The translations under genes were made by a program, and so were the position numbers. Below, piece after piece: positions 51,643-60,486 of a stretch of DNA of 64,000 nt. The DNA comes from Hymenobacter crusticola (GTDB lineage Bacteria > Bacteroidota > Bacteroidia > Cytophagales > Hymenobacteraceae). Under the pieces are notes generated by a model. The model did no database searches. It saw nothing but the letters and a program-made list of their open reading frames with translations, and was not told where the DNA came from. Positions within the stretch are counted from its first letter, which is position 1; each line of letters starts with the position of its first letter. The stretch covers positions 172,634 to 236,633 of the forward strand of contig NZ_MTSE01000009.1 of assembly GCF_002154225.1 (NCBI RefSeq), written 5' to 3'.

Positions 51643-54366
51643 TTACAGCTTGAAACGCAGGCCTAGGAGGTAGTAAGCGCCGTAGGTTTGGTTAGCCACG
51701 GCCAAGCGGTCGGCGTGCGTTTGGTGAGGGTAGGGGTAGCTGCCCGCGCCGTAGGGGTTGGCCGCCCGGACGTCGACTTGGTAAGGGGTATTAAGCAGGT
51801 TTTGCACTTTCACGTAGGCTGTGAGGCCGTAACGGGCTTCCGCTTTGGTCAGGCGTTTTTCGGCGGAGAAGTCTAGCTGCGATTGGGCCCGCTGCCAGTA
51901 GTCGAGGCCCACAAAGCTGTTTACCTGCACGATGCGTGCCCCCGTGTAGACGTAGGCTAGCTGCACATCGAGGCCGTTGCCCATATCTTTGTACAGCAGC
52001 GACACGTTGGCCACGTGCTTGGATTGGCCTTGCAAGGGGCGTTTCTGCGTTACTTCCTCGCCCACCACCGTGCCGTTGACCAGCGTATTCCGCTTTTTCG
52101 GGCTGCTGATGTCGGAGAGGGTGAAGGTGTAGTTCGTGGAGAGCCCCACTGAACCCCAAAACTTTACGCCCACCCACTCGAAGCCGTAGTTCGTGGCCGT
52201 GCCGAAGTTATTGGGCTGGTACACCGTCACGGTGGTGTTCGGGAGTGTGACCAGAGCGTACTCAATCGGGTTCTTGATGTTCTTGTAAAACAGCCCAGCC
52301 ATGATCTGGTCGTTGCCGGGGCCGAAGAACTCGTAGCGTAAGTCGAAGTTGGCGGCCTGAGTGCGTTTCAGGTAAGGGTTGCCGGCTTCGGCGTAGGTGT
52401 CGGTTACGCTGCCGGAGTTGTTGTAGGGCGTAATCTCAAAATAGCTAGGTCGGCTGATGGAGGAGAAGTAGGAGAGCCGCAGGTTTTGCTGCTTGCTCAG
52501 GGCGTAGCGGAAGTGCAGGCTAGGTAACACATCTAGGTACTGTTGCCGGCCTCGGTAGGCGGCTTCCGTGCGGGGCAAGCTGGTGAGGTAGCCTTGGTCG
52601 GTGTGCTCGGCGCGCACGCCCCCTAGAACTTCTAATGCATTGTGTGTGAAGCGAAACTGGCCGTAGCCCGCCGCAATCTTTTCGTGGGCCGTGTAGTTGT
52701 TGGCTCCCACGTAAATACCGAGGGGGTTGAACACCGTGTAGGTTTCACTGCGAATATTGGCTTCGTCTGCGGCAGGCTGGCCCGAGGCGCGTAACTGATA
52801 GGAGAGGAAGCGGTTTGTGCGGTCTTTGTCGCGGTAGAGGCCACCGGCCGATAGATCGAGTTTTTCGGTGAGGTGGTGCGTGAGGTTGAGGTACAGCGCC
52901 TTGTCCTGGTCGGTGTTGTCGAGCCAGATGCGGCTAGCATCCTGGTAGCGGTTGCCGGAGGAAGTGAGCTTCAGGGGCTGCTCGGCTAGGTCGGGCACAT
53001 TATTCGTCGCCCGCGAGTATACCAGCGACCAGGTGGCCAGCCAGCGCCCCGCTTCGTGTTGCCCCTGGAGCGTGCCGCTGGCAATGCCCTGGCGCTGATA
53101 GCGAGAGCGGAGCAGCACATCGACGTCGGGCCGGGCCGGAAGCTTATAGGTGGTGTCTGTTTCGGCACGGGTTTGCAGTTCGTCGAGGTGCAGGTACACC
53201 CCGTAGAAGCGCAATATGTTGTGCTCGTTCAAGTGGTAATCGAGCTTAGCATTAAGGCCGGCGCGGAGCTGCTGCGTGGAATACTGCTGCACCCGTAGCG
53301 TCTTGATACGCGGCTGGTTGTTGATGTCGATACCTAGGTCGTAGAAGTAGCCATCCGAGCCACGGGTTGTGTTCTGGTAGGAGCTGGCTAGCAGCACGCC
53401 TAGGCGCTGCTCCTTGCCAAAGCGGCTCCCAAAGGTGAGGTTGCCAAGCAGATTAGGGGCCGGCGCTTTGCGCGTAAAGGAAAGCCACGGAAAGTCGCTG
53501 GGAGTGGCTTGGTAGTTTGAACCCAAGCGGTCGGCGGGCGACTTCTGCTGGATTTGATTTTTGTCAAAGGACTGAAAGGATCGATTCAGAAACAGCTGGC
53601 CGTAGCCCGTGCCGAGCTGCCCAGTGAGTTGCCGCTCGGCGGGTGCATCTTTCATCACCATGTTCACCACCCCACCAATGGCGTCGCCTTCCATGCTAGG
53701 GGTCAGGGCCTTCGTTACTTCCAGGCGTTGCAGCAAGTCGGCCGGGAAGATGTCCAGCGGCACGTAGCGGTTGTAGGGGTCGGGCGAGGGTATCTTAATG
53801 CCGTTGACGAGCGTATAGTTGTAGCGCTTGTCCATGCCACGCAGGATGGCGTAACGGCCGTCGCCGTTGGTGCTGCGCTCCAGCGTTACGCCCGACACGC
53901 GCTGCAACACGTTGGCGACGGTAATATCGGGCGAAACCTGGATGGCGCGGGCCGACACCACGTTCACCACACTCGGGGCAATCTGCTCGGTGCGGCGGGC
54001 GGCGTGGTCGTCCTCAGGATTGAGCTGGCCCCGTACGGTGACTTCATTTAGAGCTTGACTTTTGTCGAGCAAGTGCAAGTCGAAGGTCAAAACGGCGCTG
54101 GTCGCCGCAACGCTGAGCCGTTGCGAAGTAGGCGTGTAGCCCAGTAGTTGACCTACCAACTCGTACTCGCCAGCGGGTACTTCGTGCAGCGTAAACGACC
54201 CATCGAGTCCGGCTAGGCTGTTGTGCGTCGTGCCCTTTAAATACACGACGGACCCGGCCAGCGGCTCTCCCGTACGAGCATCCGTGACACGGCCCTTCAC
54301 GGTACCGCAGAACGCCCCAAAAGGCCAGGCGAGAAGTAAGAAGAGTAGACAGTAGAGGCGGGGCAT
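51643..54366 (-). CDS. TonB-dependent receptor of the phytase operon
   Basis: A 907-residue outer-membrane receptor. I start at MPRLYCLLFLLL (54366). Signal peptide, then a carboxypeptidase-regulatory-like domain (TVKGRVTDARTGEPLAGSVVYLKGTTHN), plug (VVNVVSARAIQVSPDITVANVLQRVSGVTLER; YAILRGMDKRYNYTLVNG; GDAIGGVVNMVMKDAP) and a 22-strand barrel. The RGxDxRYNYTxVNG plug is of the TonB 'OmpR' subtype, seen with phytases and peptidases. Followed by the beta-helix lipoprotein after 40 bp. Probably imports phytate breakdown products. Confidence 0.88.
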   Translation of the reverse strand: MPRLYCLLFLLLAWPFGAFCGTVKGRVTDARTGEPLAGSVVYLKGTTHNSLAGLDGSFTLHEVPAGEYELVGQLLGYTPTSQRLSVAATSAVLTFDLHLLDKSQALNEVTVRGQLNPEDDHAARRTEQIAPSVVNVVSARAIQVSPDITVANVLQRVSGVTLERSTNGDGRYAILRGMDKRYNYTLVNGIKIPSPDPYNRYVPLDIFPADLLQRLEVTKALTPSMEGDAIGGVVNMVMKDAPAERQLTGQLGTGYGQLFLNRSFQSFDKNQIQQKSPADRLGSNYQATPSDFPWLSFTRKAPAPNLLGNLTFGSRFGKEQRLGVLLASSYQNTTRGSDGYFYDLGIDINNQPRIKTLRVQQYSTQQLRAGLNAKLDYHLNEHNILRFYGVYLHLDELQTRAETDTTYKLPARPDVDVLLRSRYQRQGIASGTLQGQHEAGRWLATWSLVYSRATNNVPDLAEQPLKLTSSGNRYQDASRIWLDNTDQDKALYLNLTHHLTEKLDLSAGGLYRDKDRTNRFLSYQLRASGQPAADEANIRSETYTVFNPLGIYVGANNYTAHEKIAAGYGQFRFTHNALEVLGGVRAEHTDQGYLTSLPRTEAAYRGRQQYLDVLPSLHFRYALSKQQNLRLSYFSSISRPSYFEITPYNNSGSVTDTYAEAGNPYLKRTQAANFDLRYEFFGPGNDQIMAGLFYKNIKNPIEYALVTLPNTTVTVYQPNNFGTATNYGFEWVGVKFWGSVGLSTNYTFTLSDISSPKKRNTLVNGTVVGEEVTQKRPLQGQSKHVANVSLLYKDMGNGLDVQLAYVYTGARIVQVNSFVGLDYWQRAQSQLDFSAEKRLTKAEARYGLTAYVKVQNLLNTPYQVDVRAANPYGAGSYPYPHQTHADRLAVANQTYGAYYLLGLRFKL

Positions 54367-54422
54367 AAGGCAGTTGGTTGCTGCCCCAAAAGTCCAGTTA
54401 CATCGCCCTCCCAGCCAAAAAA

Positions 54423-54468
54423 GCACCGTGAACAAAAAGGCAACAGCTCCTCACGCACCGTGAACAAA
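54423..54468. promoter_or_regulatory. 14-bp direct repeats upstream of the phytase operon
   Basis: GCACCGTGAACAAA occurs at 54423-54436 and 54455-54468, one copy each 32 bases (about three helical turns), 57-102 bases upstream of the receptor start. The regulator gene lies directly upstream, which makes this a likely operator. Confidence 0.5.
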
Positions 54469-54582
54469 TGAGAACAAGCGGCGACTTGTGCATAGTAGTT
54501 GTTTGATTATCAGCTACAACCATCTAAGCACATCAGCCATTATGCTTATGTTAACCGTACAGGCTGCGTGCGTGATGCGCCA

Positions 54583-56247
54583 TCAAAGAGATTGAAGAAA
54601 GGCCGTTAAGTTTTCGCCAGAGGCTAGGTTCAGGCGCTTGCGAAGGCGGTAACGCATCACGCGCAAGCTGTCCAGCGATACCCCCAAGGAGGTGGCAATG
54701 TCTTGGGAAGTTAAGTTCATTTTGAGCAAGGCCACCAGCCGCCGCTCGCCTGCCGTGAGGGTGTTACAATGCTGTTGGAGGTTGTCGAAAAAGGGCTGGT
54801 GCACCTGCTCGAACGTGGTGCGAAACTCCTCCCAGTGCTGATCGTGGTGGAAACCCTGGCTGATCTGGTGAAGCAGCTGCTTAAGCTGCTTTTTCTGGTC
54901 GCGCTTATCTTCTCGCACCAGCTCATCCAACTGGCTGCGCAAATCTTCCAGCAACTGGTTTTTCTGAATAACGTGCAGCGTGTGCGTGCTAAGCTCCCGG
55001 CTTCGCAGGGCTAGCTCTTGCTTCAGGCTTTCTTCTTCCAGCTGCTTGTTGCGCAGCTCGATGCGCATGAGCTCCTGCTGGGCCTCGTGCATCCGCTGAT
55101 TTTGTTCGCTTAGCGCTTGCTCGTTCCGGATTTTAAGCCGCTGCCGACTAATAATCACGCTGCTGAGCAGCACGAGCAAAAGCCCCATGCCCACTACTCC
55201 GCCCACGATCAGTCGATTGACGTAGCGCGCATTGTTCAGCTGCGCAATTTCTTGGTCTTTGTGCTCCAGGTTATAGAGCGTTTGCAGGAGCGTAAGCTGC
55301 TGGTTGGTAGTAGCTGAGTAAATAGCGGCCTGGTATTTCCGGCTCCAAGCCGCGTAATAATAGGCGCTATCATGCTGGCCCAGCAGGCTGAACGTCTTAG
55401 CCAGGTCGTTGTAGGCGCCGCTGAGCTGATGATGCTCTCCCGTTTTAAGTGCCAAGGCCAAAGCCTGTCGCGTCACCTGTAGGCCGGCGGCGTACGAACC
55501 AGTTTTACGCAGCACATCTCCTAAGTTGTTGAGAATCTCGATCCGCCCGATTTCGTCGCCCGACTGCTCGCTGAGTTGCAGGGCTTGCTGAAAGTAGAAA
55601 TGAGCCGAATCGTAGCGGGCTAGGTCCTCGAAGATGCTCCCCATGTTCTCGGCTATTTTCGCCCGCCCCGCTTTGTTGTGTACCTGCTGGTAGTAGCGCA
55701 TAGCTTGGCGCTGGTAGTAGAACGCGCTGTCGTAGCGGTGCTGCTTTTCGCAGAGATGACCTAGCTTTCCATACGTGACGGCGAGGCCATTGGCATCAGT
55801 CGTTTGCTGATACAGCAGCAAGGCCTGCTTGTACTGCTGACGAGCCTGCACCGGCTGCTTGTTGGCGTAATACAGGGTGCCTAGGCTGTTCAACGTGGCA
55901 GCGAGCTGGGCCGGCTTCTCTAGTTTCCGGAAGAGCGTCGTGGCTTTCCGGTAGAAGTCAAACGACTGCGGGTAATGGCCTAGGTGGTAACACACCCGGC
56001 CCATCTCCAGCAAACAGCTTGCGGCGGTTTCTTCGTCTTTGCGGTCGAGCGCCTGGGCATACTTGCCTTTCAACGTTAGCAGCAGCGAGTCTGCTGGGCT
56101 GGTCGGCAGCAACCTAGGTTCCAGCTGTTCGACACGCGCGGCCAAGGAGGATTGAGCTTGTACTGAGCTTAGCGCGCAAAATATTATGAGTAGTAAAAAC
56201 CCCGCCAGCCACCACCATTTCTGGGCCGCTGCGTTCCTATTAGTCAT
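54583..56247 (-). CDS. TPR-containing membrane transcriptional regulator with LuxR-type HTH
   Basis: A 554-residue protein. Signal peptide (WWWLAGFLLLIIFCALSSVQA), then periplasmic TPR repeats (~40-310; ATLNSLGTLYYANKQPVQARQQYKQAL; AKIAENMGSIFEDLARYDSAHFYFQQAL), one membrane helix (LIVGGVVGMGLLLVLLSSVII), a cytoplasmic coiled coil and a C-terminal helix-turn-helix (LTAGERRLVALLKMNLTSQDIATSLGVSLDSLRVMRYRLRKRL). Such Bacteroidota proteins sense envelope signals and control transcription directly. Its position upstream of the phytase operon suggests that it regulates it. Confidence 0.85.
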   Translation of the reverse strand: MTNRNAAAQKWWWLAGFLLLIIFCALSSVQAQSSLAARVEQLEPRLLPTSPADSLLLTLKGKYAQALDRKDEETAASCLLEMGRVCYHLGHYPQSFDFYRKATTLFRKLEKPAQLAATLNSLGTLYYANKQPVQARQQYKQALLLYQQTTDANGLAVTYGKLGHLCEKQHRYDSAFYYQRQAMRYYQQVHNKAGRAKIAENMGSIFEDLARYDSAHFYFQQALQLSEQSGDEIGRIEILNNLGDVLRKTGSYAAGLQVTRQALALALKTGEHHQLSGAYNDLAKTFSLLGQHDSAYYYAAWSRKYQAAIYSATTNQQLTLLQTLYNLEHKDQEIAQLNNARYVNRLIVGGVVGMGLLLVLLSSVIISRQRLKIRNEQALSEQNQRMHEAQQELMRIELRNKQLEEESLKQELALRSRELSTHTLHVIQKNQLLEDLRSQLDELVREDKRDQKKQLKQLLHQISQGFHHDQHWEEFRTTFEQVHQPFFDNLQQHCNTLTAGERRLVALLKMNLTSQDIATSLGVSLDSLRVMRYRLRKRLNLASGENLTAFLQSL

Positions 56248-56413
56248 GCCTAGTGCGTTAGATAATGTCGGTTGTCTTAACTCACAAAGTAGGCATGTAA
56301 TGCTGTCTAGCTAGTTTATCAAATTATGAAGCTTACTTGATCCGTATTGCTAGACTTGCTCATTGAGCTAGTAGTACCCTACTCAAGTATCAGAAGTTCT
56401 GTTAGCCAAGAGG

Positions 56414-56748
56414 ATGAAGATTGGCTACGCTCGCGTGTCTACTAGCGCTGTAACTCGACGTGCTCACTTAGGGACCGGGTGTGAGCACCTCTTTTTAGGA
56501 GAAAGTCTCCGGCGCCACTAAGGCTTGGCCCGAGTTGGCCCAATTGCTAGCCAGTTTGTGCCCCAGCGACACGGTATACATTTACAAACTCGACCGGCTA
56601 GGCTGCTCCCTGAAGCACCTGCTCGACATAGTGACCGAATTTGGGTTTTGCGGCGTGGGTTTCGTCTCGCTGACCGATGCTATTACTACTGCCTCGCCTC
56701 AAGGCCGACTCGTGTTCAACCTGTTTTACCATCCAACAAATAGCGGAG
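56414..56748 (+). pseudogene. decayed serine recombinase (Pin/resolvase family)
   Basis: ATG at 56414 gives MKIGYARVST with the catalytic serine, then a shortened section and a frameshift. From 56505 in another frame the family core resumes: VSGATKAWPELAQLLASL, SDTVYIYKLDRLGCSLKHLL, GVGFVSLTDAITT, GRLVFNLF. About 20 N-terminal residues and the whole C-terminal half including the HTH are missing. Clearly inactive; a remnant of a transposon or invertible region. Confidence 0.8.
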
Positions 56749-56794
56749 GTTACGAGGAAGTGTTAACAGTCACGCGACCAGCGGACCGTTGCCG

Positions 56795-56890
56795 CTAATT
56801 GAAGGCAAAGAAATGCGCATCAAGTTTGTCATAGTGCGTGGTCATGCGGTGAAACGACTGAAAAGCCGCCTGACGGCACCTGCGCATGGC
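56795..56890 (-). pseudogene. C-terminal transposase remnant (IS5-like)
   Basis: On the - strand, stopping at 56795, the frame reads AFQSFHRMTTHYDKLDAHFF then AFN. This resembles the RYDKLxxxFLAF tail of IS5-family DDE transposases. The upstream part is lost, and the terminal hydrophobic helix is cut short. Confidence 0.55.
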
Positions 56891-56919
56891 GGGCCACAGC
56901 GCGGGTGCCGTCAGGCGGC
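56865..56919. repeat. 16-bp inverted repeat in the mobile-element remnant
   Basis: GCCGCCTGACGGCACC (56865-56880) and GGTGCCGTCAGGCGGC (56904-56919) with a 23-nt loop. It may be a transposon-end or secondary duplication inside the transposase remnant, or a terminator. Confidence 0.5.
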
Positions 56920-57106
56920 CAAAACGGCGGAAAGCGAATCAGAACCGTAGCCCCAACTGGAATTCCTACTGGTAACACTTCCTAAAGAAATGATTCTGTT
57001 AAATGGGTGGCCACTCGGTACACAAAAGCTTGAGGTAGTCTAGAAATGATGGACAGAAGAAGGTTATCTGCGTCAAGGTAACTTGCTCAATTTTAAACAC
57101 TAGCGC

Positions 57107-58357
57107 CTAGATGGCGTCCAGCCCTGGCAAGCTGAGTAACTCAGCGGCGCGGCGCGCCACGGTTTTGACACTGGCGACATCTGGGCCGGTGACGGTCAGG
57201 TGGCCCATCTTGCGGCCTGCGCGTGCTTCTAGCTTGCCGTATAGGTGCAGGTGTGTCCCTGGTAGGCTCAGCACGGAGTACCAGTCTGGCTCTTGCAGTT
57301 GACCGTCGGTGTTAAACCACACGTCGCCTAGCAGGTTAAGCATGATGGCTGGGGAATGCTGGCGCGGCTGCGGCAAGGGCAAGCCCGCCATAGCATGGAC
57401 CTGAAGGTCGAACTGCGACGCGTCACAAGCGTCTATAGTGTAGTGGCCGCTGTTGTGCGGGCGCGGGGCCATCTCGTTGACCACCAAGCCGCCGTGCTCG
57501 CTGCCGTCTTCCACCACAAAAAACTCGACGCACAGCACCCCGACATAGCCAAGATGATGCGCGATGGAAACAGCCGCCTCGCGCGCCCTGGTTGCTAGGG
57601 CAGGTGGCATGTTGCCTTCGTAGGCGTGGGTTACAGCCAAAATACCTTCGACGTGCACGTTGCGCTGCGGGGCGTAGCTAACGACTTTCCCGTCCCAGCC
57701 GCGCGCTATCAGTACCGAACACTCGGCGGTGAGCGGCAACATCTTTTCCAGTACGCAGGCCACGCCGCCCAGCTCCGCCCAGGCGGCAGCCAGCTCATCG
57801 GCGGTCTTGACGCGGACCTGGCCCTTGCCGTCGTAGCCCATGCGCGCCGTTTTTAAGATGCCGGGCAGCAAATCCGCCTGGTCGTCTTGGACAGCCTGTA
57901 GCTGGGCCGGTGTTTCAATCACCGCATAGGGTGCGCAGGTTACCCCCGACACGTCGGCGCAGGCCGCAAAGTGAGCTTTTTCCTCGATGCGGTTTTGGGC
58001 AATGCCCACCACGGCCGCGCTCGGCGCCACGGGTCGGGTCAGCGCCAGCGTTTGCAGGGCTTGGGCTGGCACGTTTTCAAACTCGGTGGTGATGGCTTGG
58101 CACAGGTGGGCCAGTTGCGCCAGCCCGGCCGAGTCGTCGTAGTCGGTCTGGATATGGTGGTGACTCACCTGCCCGGCGGGGCTTTGCGCGTCAGGCTCCA
58201 GCACGGCGGTGAAGTACCCCAGGCGCTGGGCGGCGTGCACAAACATCCGGCCCAGTTGGCCGCCCCCCAGTACCCCTAGGGTAGCCCGCTGGCCAGCAGC
58301 ATCCACACTGCCTGGAAAAATAGGAGTCATGGCTGTAACGTGACTATCGGTGTTCAT
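57107..58357 (-). CDS. purK: 5-(carboxyamino)imidazole ribonucleotide synthase
   Basis: A 416-residue ATP-grasp enzyme that carboxylates AIR to N5-CAIR in purine synthesis. LGVLGGGQLGRMFVHAAQRLG opens the N-terminal domain; GYDGKGQVRV and the EKMLPLTAECSV ATP-grasp loops follow; NEMAPRPHNSGHYTIDA is the Mg-ATP site. The ATGA overlap with purE supports this start (58357) over MTPIF nine residues later. Confidence 0.95.
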   Translation of the reverse strand: MNTDSHVTAMTPIFPGSVDAAGQRATLGVLGGGQLGRMFVHAAQRLGYFTAVLEPDAQSPAGQVSHHHIQTDYDDSAGLAQLAHLCQAITTEFENVPAQALQTLALTRPVAPSAAVVGIAQNRIEEKAHFAACADVSGVTCAPYAVIETPAQLQAVQDDQADLLPGILKTARMGYDGKGQVRVKTADELAAAWAELGGVACVLEKMLPLTAECSVLIARGWDGKVVSYAPQRNVHVEGILAVTHAYEGNMPPALATRAREAAVSIAHHLGYVGVLCVEFFVVEDGSEHGGLVVNEMAPRPHNSGHYTIDACDASQFDLQVHAMAGLPLPQPRQHSPAIMLNLLGDVWFNTDGQLQEPDWYSVLSLPGTHLHLYGKLEARAGRKMGHLTVTGPDVASVKTVARRAAELLSLPGLDAI

Positions 58358-58881
58358 ACGGGTAGCGTCATGGCGCGAGCGGCCTCAGTTTGTGCGGCGC
58401 GAAACGCCTGCAATTTGGTCGCTAGGTCCGGGTCGTGCAGGGCCAGCAGGCTGACGGCGAACAGCGCGGCATTGGCCGCGCCGGCCGTGCCAATCGCAAA
58501 CGTAGCCACCGGTATCCCTTTGGGCATTTGCACGATGCTGTGCAGCGAGTCTACCCCCTGCAAATGACGACTGGCCACTGGCACTCCTAGCACGGGCAGC
58601 GTGGTTTTGGCGGCCAGCATGCCCGGCAGGTGAGCGGCCCCCCCAGCGCCGGCGATGATGGCCTGCAAGCCGCGCGGGCCGGCTTGTTCGGCATAGGCAA
58701 ACAAGTCGTCGGGCATGCGGTGGGCCGACACTACGCGCGCTTCGTGGGCTACGCCAAAGTCCGTGAGGATTTGCACGGCATGCTGCATGGTGTCCCAGTC
58801 GCTGCTGGAGCCCATGACAACGCCAACCAGTGGCTTGTCCGGAACGGTGCTGGGAGCGTCAGATGGAAGAAGGGTACTCAT
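58354..58881 (-). CDS. purE: N5-carboxyaminoimidazole ribonucleotide mutase
   Basis: A 175-residue class I PurE that rearranges N5-CAIR to CAIR. VVMGSSSDWDTM, VVSAHRMPDDLFAYA (catalytic His) and AGAGGAAHLPGMLAAKTTLPVLGVPV are canonical. Started at MSTLLPSDAP (58881); an upstream ATG at 58923 is not needed. It overlaps purK by four bases (ATGA), so the two are co-translated. Confidence 0.95.
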   Translation of the reverse strand: MSTLLPSDAPSTVPDKPLVGVVMGSSSDWDTMQHAVQILTDFGVAHEARVVSAHRMPDDLFAYAEQAGPRGLQAIIAGAGGAAHLPGMLAAKTTLPVLGVPVASRHLQGVDSLHSIVQMPKGIPVATFAIGTAGAANAALFAVSLLALHDPDLATKLQAFRAAQTEAARAMTLPV

Positions 58882-59012
58882 GATAGATCGTGTAAAGGAG
58901 GCTAGGCATCCTAGGGTGGTCAAAAAAAGGAGATTTTGGGCGTGGTCGCCGGCCAGAACCTGCGTCCGGACAGCTAGCGGCTGGGCTGCGCATCGCCCCG
59001 CTGGTGAAAAAA

Positions 59013-59046
59013 CGGTAAAGGGTATCCGGCTGGATACCCTTTACCG
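59013..59046 (-). terminator. intrinsic terminator of pyrC
   Basis: CGGTAAAGGGTATCC / GGATACCCTTTACCG (15 bp, loop GGCT), followed on the - strand by TTTTTT. It lies 88 bases past the pyrC stop and before purE. Confidence 0.85.
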
Positions 59047-59133
59047 CGGCCACAAATCTAATGCTGCGATACAAGCGGTATCGCGAAATCTGAGACTAAT
59101 CCTTAAAAATACAGCTCCCAGGGTAACGAACGA

Positions 59134-60411
59134 TTAGCGCTCCAGCAGGATTTCTGTGCCTAAAATCACCAGATCTACCCGGCCTTTCAACGTCTGGTCA
59201 ATGAAAGGCGTGTTCTGGGATTTGGATTTCATGAAATCTCGCGTGAAGGTTGTTTCCGCTTCGGTATCGAACAAAACGCACTCGGCTTGTTGGCCGACTT
59301 CGATGGTGGGTACCGGCAGGCCCATCAGGCGGCGAGGCTCGGCAGAATAGCGCTTCACCACCAAGTCCCACCCGAATTTTCCGGGCTCGACGAAGTGGTG
59401 GTAGAGCGATACCAGAGCCGTATCCAAGCCGGTGATGCCATTGGGCGCACTGATGAAATCCTGAGCTTTTTCGAACGGCGTGTGCGGCGCGTGGTCGGTG
59501 GCAATCAGGTCGAATACGCCTTCAATGAGCCCTTCGAGTAGCGCATCACAATCCGCCTGCGTGCGCAGCGGCGGGTTCATCTTGTAGTTCGTGTCGTAGT
59601 CGCCGATGTGCTCGTCGGTAAATAGCAGGTGGTGCGGGGCCACTTCGGCCGTCACCTTCACATCACCGCGTGATTTCCACCAGCGGATGGTTTCCATGCC
59701 GAGTTTGCTGGAAACGTGCTGGATGTGCACGTGCGCGCCCGCCGCCCGGGCCAACCGAATGTCGCGGTCAATGATAATTTCCTCCGCGCACGCCGGCGAC
59801 CCTTTAATGCCAAGCCGATAGCTCATCACGCCTTCGTTGAGGGCGCGCGGCCCAGCCAGCTCCGGTACCTCGCAGTGGCTGGCGAAAAACATCCCAAACT
59901 CGGTGGCGTACTGCATCGCCCGCAGCAGCACCGCCGGGTCGCTAGTGGTGTCGCCGTCGTCGGTGAGCATGGTCACGCCGAGCCGGTGCATCCCCTCAAT
60001 TTCCGCCAGCTCCTTACCTTCGCGGTTCTTGGTGACGCAGCCGGAGGTGTACACCGGAATGCGGGACCGGTGCTTGGCGTTTTCCAGCACCGTAGCTACT
60101 ACTGCCGCCGAGTCGATGGCCGGGCGGGTATTTGGCATCATCACCACGCCGGTAATGCCGCCATTGATGGCCGCTTCGCTACCTGTGGTAATGGTTTCCT
60201 TATTCTCAAACCCGGGGGCGCGGAAATGGACGTGCGCATCAAACATGCCCGGCATGAGCACCCGGCCACGCGCGTCGATAACGCGGGCCTCTTTGGGAAC
60301 AGCTAGGTTGCTGCCGATTTCCTGAATTTTTCCTTCGACAATCAGGACATCGCCCTCGAGCAGCACAGGTGAATTTTCGGAGGCAATGCGGGCGTTTTGA
60401 AGGAGAAGCAT
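59134..60411 (-). CDS. pyrC: dihydroorotase
   Basis: A 425-residue amidohydrolase of the pyrimidine pathway; it closes carbamoyl-aspartate to dihydroorotate. The metal-site motif DAHVHFRAPGFENKET, then GVVMMPNTRPAIDS, HVSSKLGMETIRWW and DLIATDHAPHTPFEK match the class I PyrC. Started at MLLLQNARIASEN (60411); MPGYSNYH (60438) is possible. It follows pyrB in the same direction after 75 bp, so they probably form an operon. Confidence 0.93.
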   Translation of the reverse strand: MLLLQNARIASENSPVLLEGDVLIVEGKIQEIGSNLAVPKEARVIDARGRVLMPGMFDAHVHFRAPGFENKETITTGSEAAINGGITGVVMMPNTRPAIDSAAVVATVLENAKHRSRIPVYTSGCVTKNREGKELAEIEGMHRLGVTMLTDDGDTTSDPAVLLRAMQYATEFGMFFASHCEVPELAGPRALNEGVMSYRLGIKGSPACAEEIIIDRDIRLARAAGAHVHIQHVSSKLGMETIRWWKSRGDVKVTAEVAPHHLLFTDEHIGDYDTNYKMNPPLRTQADCDALLEGLIEGVFDLIATDHAPHTPFEKAQDFISAPNGITGLDTALVSLYHHFVEPGKFGWDLVVKRYSAEPRRLMGLPVPTIEVGQQAECVLFDTEAETTFTRDFMKSKSQNTPFIDQTLKGRVDLVILGTEILLER

Positions 60412-60486
60412 GAGGTGATAATTGCTGTAACCCGGCAAGGGATATGAAAGAAGTAAAAGTAAAGAGTCGGCGGCCGCGTCCGGCAG

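Noticed and set aside
53554..54051. 165-codon open frame on + strand
   Set aside because: Antisense shadow of the phytase-operon TonB receptor plug.
59716..60325. Two overlapping long + strand frames
   Set aside because: Antisense to pyrC; arise from its high G+C third positions.
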